A DNA stretch of 20,955 nt, taken from IMG/VR virus record IMGVR_UViG_3300020477_000163, positions 1-20,955 of that record; one strand, given 5' to 3'. A program made the position numbers and the translations under genes. Under the pieces are notes generated by a model that saw nothing but the letters and a program-made list of their open reading frames with translations, did no database searches and had not been told where the DNA came from. The DNA comes from a virus. Positions 7,782 through 16,240 of this stretch are shown here, in pieces (position 1 is the stretch's first letter; every line of letters starts with the position of its first letter).

Positions 7782-10700
7782 CTAGTACATCGCAGGATTA
7801 GGGCTTTGGTTGAACTTTGCCCCCCACCCATAGGCCGGTACGGGGTGGTAGCTATTTGTGTAGGACTTAAAGCCATACTGAGCTGCATCAAGAATGCCTT
7901 GCTTAAGTTCTGTAGCCTGCAGCCGAACAAGGAAGTCATCAGAAATCCTGGGCACCTTCTCCGCGGAGAGAAGCATGGGTCTAGCCTTCAACTTGCCACC
8001 AGCTTCTTTATTGAGCTTCTTGTACTGCCCACTACGGATGATGTCACCGTACAACAGTTCCGGGTGCTCTCCCGAGTCTGTGACCTGCATTCGGTCGGTA
8101 AGTGCTCGAACAACCACCTCAGTGTGCTTCCTGAGTAGGTCTCCGTTAGCGCCCCTAACGAGAGTCCCGTGAATTTCATCCACAAGCAGGTCTTGTAGTG
8201 AAGGCAAGTCTCCGGTTGCCTCTAGGAAGTTAAGAGGATGTATTTCACCAGTCTTTGCCAACTTATCCCCAGGATTGACCACCGTTCCTACGGAAAGAGG
8301 CTCTCTATCAACGAGCAGGTCTCCCTCATCCGGCATGTCCTGGAAGGGAACTACCTTGTAGGTCTTGCTCTGTCCCTTTTTACCTAGCGGGTCTACCTTC
8401 ACTTTGAAGATTCCAGAGGGAAGCTTTGTCACCTCGGACACCTTCCCCTTGAATTCCGCTACTGGAACGTGTTCACCAGAGGGCTTCTCCCGAACGTCTA
8501 CAAGCTTTTGTAGCTTCAGGAACATGTTCTGAGTTCCGGCAGCTTTGCCTTTAGCCAGCCCACCGCCGTGGAACACTCGCATACTGAGCTGCGTTAGGGG
8601 CTCACCCAGGGACTGCCCGGAGATAACCCCTATGTTTGTACCTACTGAGTAAAGTTCCCCACTCTCACTTATTCCTACGCACTTCGCACATAGACCATGC
8701 GAAGCCTCGCAAGTAAGAGGACTACGAACCTTTGCTGTCTTCTGCCCCTTCTGCTTCCAAGAAGAGAGCTTTGCTTCGGTGACCTGACCGCCGGTAGACA
8801 AAAAGCGTCCTCTTAAATCAGCGGACCGAGATGAGCCCTTCGCACTATCCCTAAGAGGTAGGGGAATACCTTTTTTGGTCTTGCAGTCCTTTTCAGTAAT
8901 TAAGAAGTCCATTGTGGCCTTCATTACGTGCTTACTGACCATTCCTGGGTCACGAACTGTTTGTACTTTTTGGATGATCCCTTTTCGAGCTCCGTGCAAG
9001 GACGTCATGTAGGACCCGGCATCCAACCCCTCTGAGTAGGAGCGCAGGATAGGTACAGGAACAACCTTATTCTGAGCAGACATGACCAATACAGGAGCTG
9101 CAATCATCTGCTGGAGAGAGTTTGTATCTCCTCTCGAACCAGAGCGAATCATGTCGAACAGGCGGTTCTTAGATGTCCCGAAGTGACCAGCGAGCATGGA
9201 CTTCTTTGAAGCTGACGCACCCTTTGGCGACATCTCTAGTTTTGCGTCTACCTCCTTGTACAAAGAGATAACCTCAAGCTCCTTCTCTTCGATAGGCCTA
9301 TCTGACTGCCAAACCCTGTCTTCTTTTCTCCTAGCTGCGGCAAATACTTTATCCCGGAGCGCTTTGTTCGGGACCCGGAAGTCTTCGAGGGAAACACTGA
9401 ACCCACCTCTAGTCGAGTAGGCGTATCCCAGATTCTTCAGGGTGTCCGCTACAGCAGCAAAACTATCTTTATCCTCTTCTCCAACGGTACCTAACGTCTC
9501 TCGCAGTACCTTCTTGTTGTAAATGCGTTGCTTGGAGAAGGGCACAGACCCGTGCTGCAGCATGATCTTCTTGGTCTTATCCGATATTCCGGGAATTGCT
9601 GATATGGCCTGGTCAATAATGAGCCGCCCCGGCGTAGCCTTTTTGCCAGCTACGGTAACTATGTCATCCATTCGGAGTTCATTTCGCTTGTACGCGATTG
9701 TTACGTCTCGGTTGGTCTTAAACGACTTTCCTGTCTCTCGACCCTTTCTGGACAACATGTAGAGACCGAGAAGAGCTTCCTGTGATGGGACAAACATCGG
9801 GAGGTTTGTAGCCGGACCAAACAGGTTAGCGCTGGGCATCATCCGATATGCCTCGAGCTTTGCTTTGTCCTCTAGCGGGAGGTACAGCGTTCCCTGATCC
9901 CCATCAAAGTCTGCATTTAGAGGTGCGGTTACCAGAGGATGTAGCTGAATGGATTTAGCTGCGGGATCTCCCTTCTTCTTCTGGTAGTTCAGCCTCGGTC
10001 GGAAAGCCATGATTCCGTACTTATGCAGGGTCGGGTCTCGCTTGAAGAGTATTGGGCGTGACTCCATCTCCCGTTTAAGTTGGTCCATCGCCGAGCTATC
10101 TCTCCGGTTCACCAACTTCTTCGCTTCGATGGGTCGCTTTCCTGCCCGAACAAGTCGCTTCACAACGAAGGGTTCGTAGAGACTCCAAGCAATGTCCTCT
10201 GGGATACCTATCTCATCCAGACCTAATGTGGGTTCTGGGATAATCACAGACCCCGCCGTAAAGTCTTGTCGGCGCTTCAGTACTTCTCTCTGGAAGAAAG
10301 ATTCCTTGGGCTCAGTCCCTATTAAACTTTCTAGAATCCCTTTATCGCCTTCTTTCAGGTACCTCTTAGCCGAAGATGTAGAGGGCCCTTGCACTAGACC
10401 ATGCAAAGCCTTCATCCCTTCGTAGATAGCTCCGCGGCTCTCTCGAAGTAGGGGCGTATTATTCGGATTGGAGATTTTTACGTCTCGATCCTTGGCGTCT
10501 TTCAGTACGCCGTCATACCCCGACAGGTTGGCAGCAATAGCCATGTAGTACCTGTTCAGAGCATTCTCAGATTGGTCTTCATCATCCCGAATAGGTCTAA
10601 ACTTCGGGGGAACCACGGGTACAATCGATGTCGTATACGCCTCTACTGGGGAAACCTTTGCTGCCTTAAGGGCCCTAAGAACCCTCACCCTCCGGGTGTG

Positions 10701-13700
10701 GTAGTCCCTGTCATCAATCTTCAGCTCTTTATCCCGAGACTTCGCCAGAGATTCCTTAAGCTCCTTGTTTACATCGAGCTTCTCCAGTGCAGCTACAATG
10801 GCTTCGGGACCAGTCTTCCCATCAACCATCAAGTCTCCCTCTACGACCTCCGTAATCGCCTTCTGTGCCCTCTGAGCGTAGGGATCTTTTGCCTGTGTGA
10901 GTCCCAGTAGGTACGCGATCGATTTCGCATAGATGGGCTTAGGGAATCTCTGCGGGAGTTTGTAGTGGCTCCAGTAGTGCCCGTGAATGCCGCCAGTCTT
11001 TGCAGGGTCGTACAGGCTTCCAGGCTGCTCCTTGTAGCCCTTGTTGGAGTACTGGGCGAGGCTGCCTTCCGAAGGATCTAGAGAACCCTTGCTGGCCGAA
11101 AGAAACTGATTGTCAGTAAGAGGTAACACCTGGAGGCTTTCGCCGTTCTTCTCCAGATCAACACCCATCACATTCAGATAGGAATCAAACTTGTCCCAAA
11201 CGGGGTGTTGGTGTGTCGATATTCTGGGAACTCGAGAGCCTTCTACAATGGCGTCATAGACAGAGCTATTCCATGCGAAGTCTCCGTCGAAGGGACCGCC
11301 AGACTTTGTGCGGATCATCTCCTCGAGGTTCTCTCTAGCACCATGAGCTAGCATCGAATAGAAGTTGAGTTCTCCGAGCCTTCTCGCATCACCAGAAGGT
11401 GACCCTGTAGTCGGATTCACCTTTCCGGCATTCCGAGCACGAAGCTTGCCAGCAACCTGGTGCTTCAACTTCATGATGTACTGCGGGCCAGCAAGAATCG
11501 TATTTGGGTACGGCTTTCCGGTGTCTGGGTCGAGTAGGACTTCCTGGTCACTTAGCTTGGCAGACTTAAGTTCCGACAGAACGTGCTCAAGGTTATTCCG
11601 ACCGCTGAAGTTCTCTACCTTGGCGACAAAACCCTTATCGGTCTTCCGCTTCTTTTCTACTACCTTTGCCAGGCCAGTCTCTAGGACCTGGCCGATGTTT
11701 ACTCGACTAGGTATTCCTGCCGGATTGAGGAGGACGTCTACGACCTTTCCACCACGATTCTTCGGCATCTTCGCGTCTTCAACAACAGCTGTTATGACGC
11801 CTTTCGCTGCGTGGCGGGAGACGATCTTGTCTCCGACCTCGGCCGGCTCTTCTGTTTCAAGCAGTACGGTGTACTCGATAACAGGCTTTCCTAGGCGCTG
11901 ACGTACCTTCTTAATTACGTCTACTACCCTGGCAGAGTTCGTACCCTCCCAATACTGAGACACATTGCCGCCACGACCCTTAGATCCTTTTAGTCGCTTG
12001 GCATACGCCGGTGTCTTGTCGATTAGGGTCGCAATGGGCTGCCCAGGCTCTACCAGGGAGCCTTTCTGAATAACTCCATCCTCGTAGGAGTCGATCTGCG
12101 ATGCGCGGAGCCTGTCCTTGAATAGCGAGGCAAACCGCCTTGCGCTTGTGTACTGGTCCTTCGGGTGTACTTCGAAGTGCTCTTCGTACATGTGCTTACT
12201 GGTTAGTTTCTTCGAAGCACTCTCCGAGATAACAATCCCATCCTCAAAGGTACGACCCTTCCAAGGGAGGTAAGCAACAAACAGATTTCTACCTAGAGCT
12301 AGGGCACCATCCTTACTGAAATTCGTATCTGCAAGAAGGCTTCCCTTCTTTACTCGGTCTCCTACTTTCACCCGAACCTCTGAGTGCAACATGCTGTGCT
12401 CTCTAAGCGGGTACTTGTAATACAGAGGGACCTGCACAGCCCTGCCTATGGCGGGCTTTATCGTCACGGTTGCTTTGTTGCTTTTCTTATCGATATCTAT
12501 GGCCTTGATGCGACCGGATACCGGGGCTCGTACTGATGCGTACTGCCCTAGGCTCTCTTCAAAACTATTGTTCGTCCCTGGAACCTTTACCTGCACCATC
12601 GGAGCTTCTCGACCAACCAGGGACACCGCCTGAGGTATCTGCTTTGTTGCCATGGTTACTCGGTTGCCGTGGTTACTCTCTAAAAAAGGAACCAGGTTGG
12701 TAGCCACCGTAAACATCTGGTGGGCTCTCGGGATTACGTAGTCCACCTTTTCAGGGGAAACTCGAACCATCCGGTCGCCGTGCTGGGCGTTTACTAATTT
12801 TCCCTTCGGGGTGGGCTTCCCACGAGTCCAGGTGTACTGGTCTGGGTATGCAACAACCCCTGCCTGCACCTCAGCAGGGGTAATGTCCCGAAGCTTTCTC
12901 TCCTTCGCATCCCATAGCTCTGATTCAATTACCCCAATCCCTCCCCTAGAGGCTCTCTTGGCTCCGATAGCCATGTGGAGGGTAACGCCTGACCTATCAG
13001 ATTCTGGTGTCTGTAGTGGATCTAGGAAGGTCAGATGACTAGGGCTTATGAGCTTCTGCTCGAATTTAACTATCTGCGGCTTCAGCCCGCCGTGTGTCTG
13101 ACTTATCGGGGTTATCTTTGTTGCTTCGCTCAGGAAGTCTATGGGATTCACCATAGGAGGCTGAGAGCTGAGGTCGTTTGTAGATGTATGTAGAAAAGAG
13201 CTTCGTACCTTGTCAGAGACGACCTTCCGAAGAATCTTGTCAGCACTGACCTGCTTCTTCTTCTTCTTCTTGGAGCCCAGTCCTCTAGAAAGTTTATTTC
13301 TGAGTACTCCTACAATACTGCGACGGACCCTTGGGTCGTAGAAGGGCTCAGCCACAAGATCGTCAGGGCCGGCCACCTTCTGAAACGCTAGGCTAATCCT
13401 GTCGTCAGCTTTTCTGTCACCTTTTGAAGTCTCTACGAGGTTCTTAGCTGCTGCTGCTAGGGCCTCGGGCTCCAGCTTGGAGTACCTCTTTCCTAGCAAT
13501 ACAAGACTAGTGAGCGGGTCGAGCTCCATATCTTGTATGCCTCGAAGGAGATACTTCCGACGCTTTGGCCCCTTCTCTGGCAGGTCAGGGTCTGGTCTCC
13601 GATACACATGGTCAGCTAGGCGGTCCAGGGTTTCGACAAGGAGTTCCTCCTCGGTAACGCCTGAACTTTTTACCTGTCTGCCCCACTTATCCTTATTCGC

Positions 13701-14366
13701 CTTTAGTACGTCTTCTCCCCAACTCTTTTCGAGTTCGGAGTCTGAGACACCCATCTTTTTCAAGATGGGATACAGCATAGGAGGTCGTCGGTAGCCACCA
13801 GAGCCGCGCTTTATTGGGTTGAATGAGATCGCCCCGGTCTCGTCGGTTGTGAGGGAGAAGCGGAACCCTTGCCCAATACCTTCACGGCCTGTAGTTGCCG
13901 CTGTAGTTAGTTTTCCTTTTGCATCTCGTGTAGTGAAGAGCCCATGCCTCTGTCGCATGAGGTGTGCCATCTGGACTTCAGCGGTAGCTTTGTCGGGGGA
14001 CCGAACAAGGTAACTCAACCGATTCGTCATTATGGGGAGGTCCGCTATGCGGGTCCCGACTGCCTTATCGATTACCTTGCCATCCTCCTCTATGAAGACA
14101 TCTGCAAGAAGTGGGATAGAAAAGTTCTTCCCGTGAACCTTTGCATCTCGCTGACTTCCCAGGTCATCGGGATTCTTTCTTCGACGCTCATCAAAACGGA
14201 GGTTCTCTACTCGAACGGAGGTTTTCCCAGCAATGGGCTTACTTCCCACCTCTTCGAACATGTCCTCAAGAGCAGCAAGAAGCTTCTTCTCTGTAGACCT
14301 CTGCACCGAAGCCGGGTTTAACGCCCAAACAGGATCTGAGTCTCTTTCTAGGCGTAAAAACGACAC
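7782..14366 (-). CDS. Single-chain DNA-dependent RNA polymerase, fused beta and beta' subunits, 2194 aa
   Basis: This protein contains both large subunits of a bacterial-type multisubunit RNA polymerase in one chain. The start is GTG at 14366 with only a weak ribosome site (GGGTAG); the stop is TAG at 7782-7784. Beta part, to about residue 1022: lobe/protrusion (LPIMTNRLSYLV), fork region (PSHLTFLDPLQTPES near 444), NRVTMATKQIPQAV at 568, FEDGI at 707 and GDKIVSRHAAKG at 845, with active-site lysines K847 and K855. Beta' part: NADFDGDQ at 1484-1491 (three Mg-binding Asp), bridge helix from about 1740, Zn-site cysteines C1828, C1886, C1893 and C1896, and trigger loop TQLSMRVFHGG with M1929, R1930 and H1933. 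The C-terminus resembles bacterial beta'. The first beta' zinc ribbon is absent. E. coli beta plus beta' total 2749 residues, so this is compact. It should transcribe phage DNA; whether it needs alpha, sigma or a phage factor is unknown. Confidence 0.96.
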   Translation of the reverse strand: MSFLRLERDSDPVWALNPASVQRSTEKKLLAALEDMFEEVGSKPIAGKTSVRVENLRFDERRRKNPDDLGSQRDAKVHGKNFSIPLLADVFIEEDGKVIDKAVGTRIADLPIMTNRLSYLVRSPDKATAEVQMAHLMRQRHGLFTTRDAKGKLTTAATTGREGIGQGFRFSLTTDETGAISFNPIKRGSGGYRRPPMLYPILKKMGVSDSELEKSWGEDVLKANKDKWGRQVKSSGVTEEELLVETLDRLADHVYRRPDPDLPEKGPKRRKYLLRGIQDMELDPLTSLVLLGKRYSKLEPEALAAAAKNLVETSKGDRKADDRISLAFQKVAGPDDLVAEPFYDPRVRRSIVGVLRNKLSRGLGSKKKKKKQVSADKILRKVVSDKVRSSFLHTSTNDLSSQPPMVNPIDFLSEATKITPISQTHGGLKPQIVKFEQKLISPSHLTFLDPLQTPESDRSGVTLHMAIGAKRASRGGIGVIESELWDAKERKLRDITPAEVQAGVVAYPDQYTWTRGKPTPKGKLVNAQHGDRMVRVSPEKVDYVIPRAHQMFTVATNLVPFLESNHGNRVTMATKQIPQAVSLVGREAPMVQVKVPGTNNSFEESLGQYASVRAPVSGRIKAIDIDKKSNKATVTIKPAIGRAVQVPLYYKYPLREHSMLHSEVRVKVGDRVKKGSLLADTNFSKDGALALGRNLFVAYLPWKGRTFEDGIVISESASKKLTSKHMYEEHFEVHPKDQYTSARRFASLFKDRLRASQIDSYEDGVIQKGSLVEPGQPIATLIDKTPAYAKRLKGSKGRGGNVSQYWEGTNSARVVDVIKKVRQRLGKPVIEYTVLLETEEPAEVGDKIVSRHAAKGVITAVVEDAKMPKNRGGKVVDVLLNPAGIPSRVNIGQVLETGLAKVVEKKRKTDKGFVAKVENFSGRNNLEHVLSELKSAKLSDQEVLLDPDTGKPYPNTILAGPQYIMKLKHQVAGKLRARNAGKVNPTTGSPSGDARRLGELNFYSMLAHGARENLEEMIRTKSGGPFDGDFAWNSSVYDAIVEGSRVPRISTHQHPVWDKFDSYLNVMGVDLEKNGESLQVLPLTDNQFLSASKGSLDPSEGSLAQYSNKGYKEQPGSLYDPAKTGGIHGHYWSHYKLPQRFPKPIYAKSIAYLLGLTQAKDPYAQRAQKAITEVVEGDLMVDGKTGPEAIVAALEKLDVNKELKESLAKSRDKELKIDDRDYHTRRVRVLRALKAAKVSPVEAYTTSIVPVVPPKFRPIRDDEDQSENALNRYYMAIAANLSGYDGVLKDAKDRDVKISNPNNTPLLRESRGAIYEGMKALHGLVQGPSTSSAKRYLKEGDKGILESLIGTEPKESFFQREVLKRRQDFTAGSVIIPEPTLGLDEIGIPEDIAWSLYEPFVVKRLVRAGKRPIEAKKLVNRRDSSAMDQLKREMESRPILFKRDPTLHKYGIMAFRPRLNYQKKKGDPAAKSIQLHPLVTAPLNADFDGDQGTLYLPLEDKAKLEAYRMMPSANLFGPATNLPMFVPSQEALLGLYMLSRKGRETGKSFKTNRDVTIAYKRNELRMDDIVTVAGKKATPGRLIIDQAISAIPGISDKTKKIMLQHGSVPFSKQRIYNKKVLRETLGTVGEEDKDSFAAVADTLKNLGYAYSTRGGFSVSLEDFRVPNKALRDKVFAAARRKEDRVWQSDRPIEEKELEVISLYKEVDAKLEMSPKGASASKKSMLAGHFGTSKNRLFDMIRSGSRGDTNSLQQMIAAPVLVMSAQNKVVPVPILRSYSEGLDAGSYMTSLHGARKGIIQKVQTVRDPGMVSKHVMKATMDFLITEKDCKTKKGIPLPLRDSAKGSSRSADLRGRFLSTGGQVTEAKLSSWKQKGQKTAKVRSPLTCEASHGLCAKCVGISESGELYSVGTNIGVISGQSLGEPLTQLSMRVFHGGGLAKGKAAGTQNMFLKLQKLVDVREKPSGEHVPVAEFKGKVSEVTKLPSGIFKVKVDPLGKKGQSKTYKVVPFQDMPDEGDLLVDREPLSVGTVVNPGDKLAKTGEIHPLNFLEATGDLPSLQDLLVDEIHGTLVRGANGDLLRKHTEVVVRALTDRMQVTDSGEHPELLYGDIIRSGQYKKLNKEAGGKLKARPMLLSAEKVPRISDDFLVRLQATELKQGILDAAQYGFKSYTNSYHPVPAYGWGAKFNQSPNPAMY

Positions 14367-14383
14367 GTAAAACTACCCAACAG

Positions 14384-14396
14384 TTAGCGCATATCT
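14384..14396. promoter_or_regulatory. Shared 13-base motif in divergent spacer, copy 1
   Basis: TTAGCGCATATCT lies in the 52-base spacer between the RNA polymerase start (14366, leftward) and the small rightward ORF (14419). It matches 12 of 13 bases with the copy at 17888-17900 in the only other divergent spacer. Read leftward it is AGATATGCGCTAA, about 17 bases from the polymerase GTG. Read rightward it sits 5 bases before the AAGGAGGT site. Orientation and role (promoter or operator) are not known. Confidence 0.5.
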
Positions 14397-14401
14397 CTTA
14401 G

Positions 14402-14409
14402 AAGGAGGT
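14402..14409 (+). promoter_or_regulatory. Strong Shine-Dalgarno site (AAGGAGGT) for the 59-codon ORF
   Basis: AAGGAGGT is complementary to the anti-Shine-Dalgarno end of bacterial 16S rRNA and lies 9 bases before ATG at 14419. It is the same octamer that precedes the rightward gene at 17934. It is the main reason to believe the short ORF is translated. Confidence 0.6.
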
Positions 14410-14418
14410 ATCCAATCG

Positions 14419-14598
14419 ATGCTGATTGTACCCATAGTGCTGTCAATGATGGGAGGCTTTGCATACGGACTTATGCCGCATGCCTTTAAGTCACGCCCAT
14501 ACCACCCTGACGACGGGGCGGTCGATCCTCAGGAAGAGGGCGCATGTCCTGCTGAGTCTCGGCGAGTCGACCCTGAGCCTCGCCCTTTTGGGACGTAG
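14419..14598 (+). CDS. Putative small membrane-associated protein, 59 aa, antisense to the portal gene end
   Basis: A short plus-strand ORF runs from ATG at 14419 to TAG at 14596-14598, preceded by a perfect AAGGAGGT site. The first 20 residues (MLIVPIVLSMMGGFAYGLMP) are hydrophobic enough for one membrane segment or signal anchor. The remaining 39 residues are polar and Pro-rich (PYHPDDGAVDPQEEGA) and probably disordered. Bases 14486-14598 overlap, in antisense, the last 113 bases of the portal gene. It is the only rightward gene candidate inside the leftward block and follows the shared motif. A one-helix membrane protein could be a lysis or exclusion factor, but there is no family evidence. 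Chance occurrence remains possible. Confidence 0.5.
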   Translation: MLIVPIVLSMMGGFAYGLMPHAFKSRPYHPDDGAVDPQEEGACPAESRRVDPEPRPFGT

Positions 14599-16240
14599 GA
14601 AGTTGCGTTACGTTAGTCGCCTCAGGTTGCTGTATAGCTTCCTGGGGCGACTGCTCCCCCCTAGCAGAGTCCTCAAGGTATGCCTGGGTCTTCTTCTGGT
14701 ACATCGTTTGGAGCATTCCCATCTCCCCTGAGATGTGCGCCTCCTCCATCTTCTGGTTCAGTAGAACTGCTGCCTTCACACGGTTTTCTTTATTTATTCT
14801 CTCTTGCTCTTCACGGAAGCTCAGGTCCATCTCGCCCAGCAAGGTCTCGTCGGAAATCTTGCCATTGGAAGAGAGGTTCATAAGGATCTGCTTGGCCTGT
14901 ACATCGTCACCCATCTTGAACGGGGACATCTCTGCACGAACCAGGGGTAGGCCCAGCACTCGAGAGAGCATAGGAATAATGAAACTGTTCAGCATCCTGT
15001 GGTGCTGGAGTCGGTAGGTCATGAGGATGTTTTCCAACATCTTCAAAGAGACAGACGACGAACTCCATCGAAGACCCCCAAAAACCATCTCCTGAGGCAC
15101 ACCCATACCGGCCAGGCGCTGTTTACTAAGCTCTTGGATCTCCTGAACCAGTAATAATGCCTTACCCTGTCCACCAAACTGCTGCATCTGGAGGGGGAGT
15201 GGGAAGATTGGGATGTGATTAACGTCTCCTCGCCACTTTCGAATCTGAGACTCAACCTCCTTCTTCCACTGCGCTAGGTTCACCGTACGATAGACGTCGA
15301 TACTTCCCGTACCTGCCGGGGAGAGCCACCGCATAGGCACTACATGGTCATGAAGAATCGCCTCCTGGGCTTTCTTCATAAGCTGTATGTAGTAACCATC
15401 CTTCAGTGTTGGGAGAATCGGAGGGAATCCCCAACCCATCTGCGTATCATCCACAACAATACTCGGAGGCTTGAAGTGGAATAGGTTGGAGTTTTCGAGC
15501 TTAAAGCTGATTCCCTTTCGGAGAGCCTCGAGCATTTCTACCGGGGTAGACGCAATTGCCTTTACATCCCCGCTGTTGAGCAGGGACTTGTACGAGTTAG
15601 GAATGTTGTACCGATAAACATACTCACTGGACATCGGGTAGTAGGTGATGTCGATATCTCGAACATTCCACCGCTTAAGCCGTGTATTCCTAGCTGAGCG
15701 TATGTACCTGTCCTCAACATGCGGCTCTGAAGTGTGCCGGCACTTCGGGCAGATCAGGCTGAACCTATACTTATTGAAGGTCCAGTCCTTCCTCGCCTTA
15801 AGGGCAGTGAGGTCAAACTCTGCCTCGCATGCCTTGCACTTGAGAAACTTTTTAAATGGTACTCGAAGAGAGACTATGGAGTTCCCGTACCCGTAGTAAT
15901 CGAGACCAATCTCAATCTGAAACATCTCCATTTGGAGATTATCGTGCAGTACCTCTTCCCACTTACGCTTTATAGAGGTGGGTATGTTTCCCCCATCAAC
16001 TCCGGTAAGGCGGATAGGGGTAATTGGGTACGTCGCCATCTTCGACGCAGCTGCTGAAACCAGTGGGTCAGCAACCATCGCATAGAGGCACGCATCAAAG
16101 AGTTGCTTAATTCCCTGTGTAGGGAGTCGCTGCTGCGCTACATCGAAGAATGGGTTGGGATATCTCTTAGAGGTCTGGCTCGCAGTGGCGCTCGCACCTG
16201 CCCAGGGAACTCTATACCCGGTGTTAGGTCCGAAACTCAT
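14486..16240 (-). CDS. Portal-like protein with internal zinc ribbon, 584 aa
   Basis: The start ATG at 16240 overlaps the TGA of the previous gene (ATGA, 4 bases). The stop is at 14486-14488. The layout fits a portal protein, the dodecameric ring at one capsid vertex through which DNA is packaged: a helical N-terminal region (FDACLYAMVADPLVSAAASK), a mixed alpha/beta core, a long helical segment ending KALLLVQEIQELSKQRLAGM followed by GVPQEMVFGG, and a C-terminal coiled region with a disordered Gln/Pro/Arg-rich tail. Two CxxC pairs (C135/C138 and C164/C167) form a zinc ribbon inserted in the N-terminal half. The assignment rests on overall pattern and context, not on a signature motif. A related minor capsid or neck protein is the main alternative. 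Confidence 0.72.
   Translation of the reverse strand: MSFGPNTGYRVPWAGASATASQTSKRYPNPFFDVAQQRLPTQGIKQLFDACLYAMVADPLVSAAASKMATYPITPIRLTGVDGGNIPTSIKRKWEEVLHDNLQMEMFQIEIGLDYYGYGNSIVSLRVPFKKFLKCKACEAEFDLTALKARKDWTFNKYRFSLICPKCRHTSEPHVEDRYIRSARNTRLKRWNVRDIDITYYPMSSEYVYRYNIPNSYKSLLNSGDVKAIASTPVEMLEALRKGISFKLENSNLFHFKPPSIVVDDTQMGWGFPPILPTLKDGYYIQLMKKAQEAILHDHVVPMRWLSPAGTGSIDVYRTVNLAQWKKEVESQIRKWRGDVNHIPIFPLPLQMQQFGGQGKALLLVQEIQELSKQRLAGMGVPQEMVFGGLRWSSSSVSLKMLENILMTYRLQHHRMLNSFIIPMLSRVLGLPLVRAEMSPFKMGDDVQAKQILMNLSSNGKISDETLLGEMDLSFREEQERINKENRVKAAVLLNQKMEEAHISGEMGMLQTMYQKKTQAYLEDSARGEQSPQEAIQQPEATNVTQLPTSQKGEAQGRLAETQQDMRPLPEDRPPRRQGGMGVT

Noticed and set aside
11365-11901. A 178-codon plus-strand open frame inside the RNA polymerase gene
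   Set aside because: It is opposite the most conserved polymerase region (GDKIVSRHAAKG and following), so the openness is explained by constraint on the other strand.
13253-13272. CTT repeat giving a run of six lysines in the RNA polymerase, considered as a slippage site
   Set aside because: It is a triplet repeat in frame, so slippage by one unit would not shift the frame, and a lysine-rich surface loop between beta regions explains it.
7782-14366. Possibility that this is a host rpoB-rpoC operon or contamination
   Set aside because: It is one continuous frame without an internal stop or restart, lacks the usual ribosomal-protein neighbours, and is flanked by portal-like and spike genes.
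14459-14731. A longer plus-strand frame overlapping the 59-codon ORF
   Set aside because: Its start lacks a Shine-Dalgarno site, whereas the ATG at 14419 in another frame has a perfect one.
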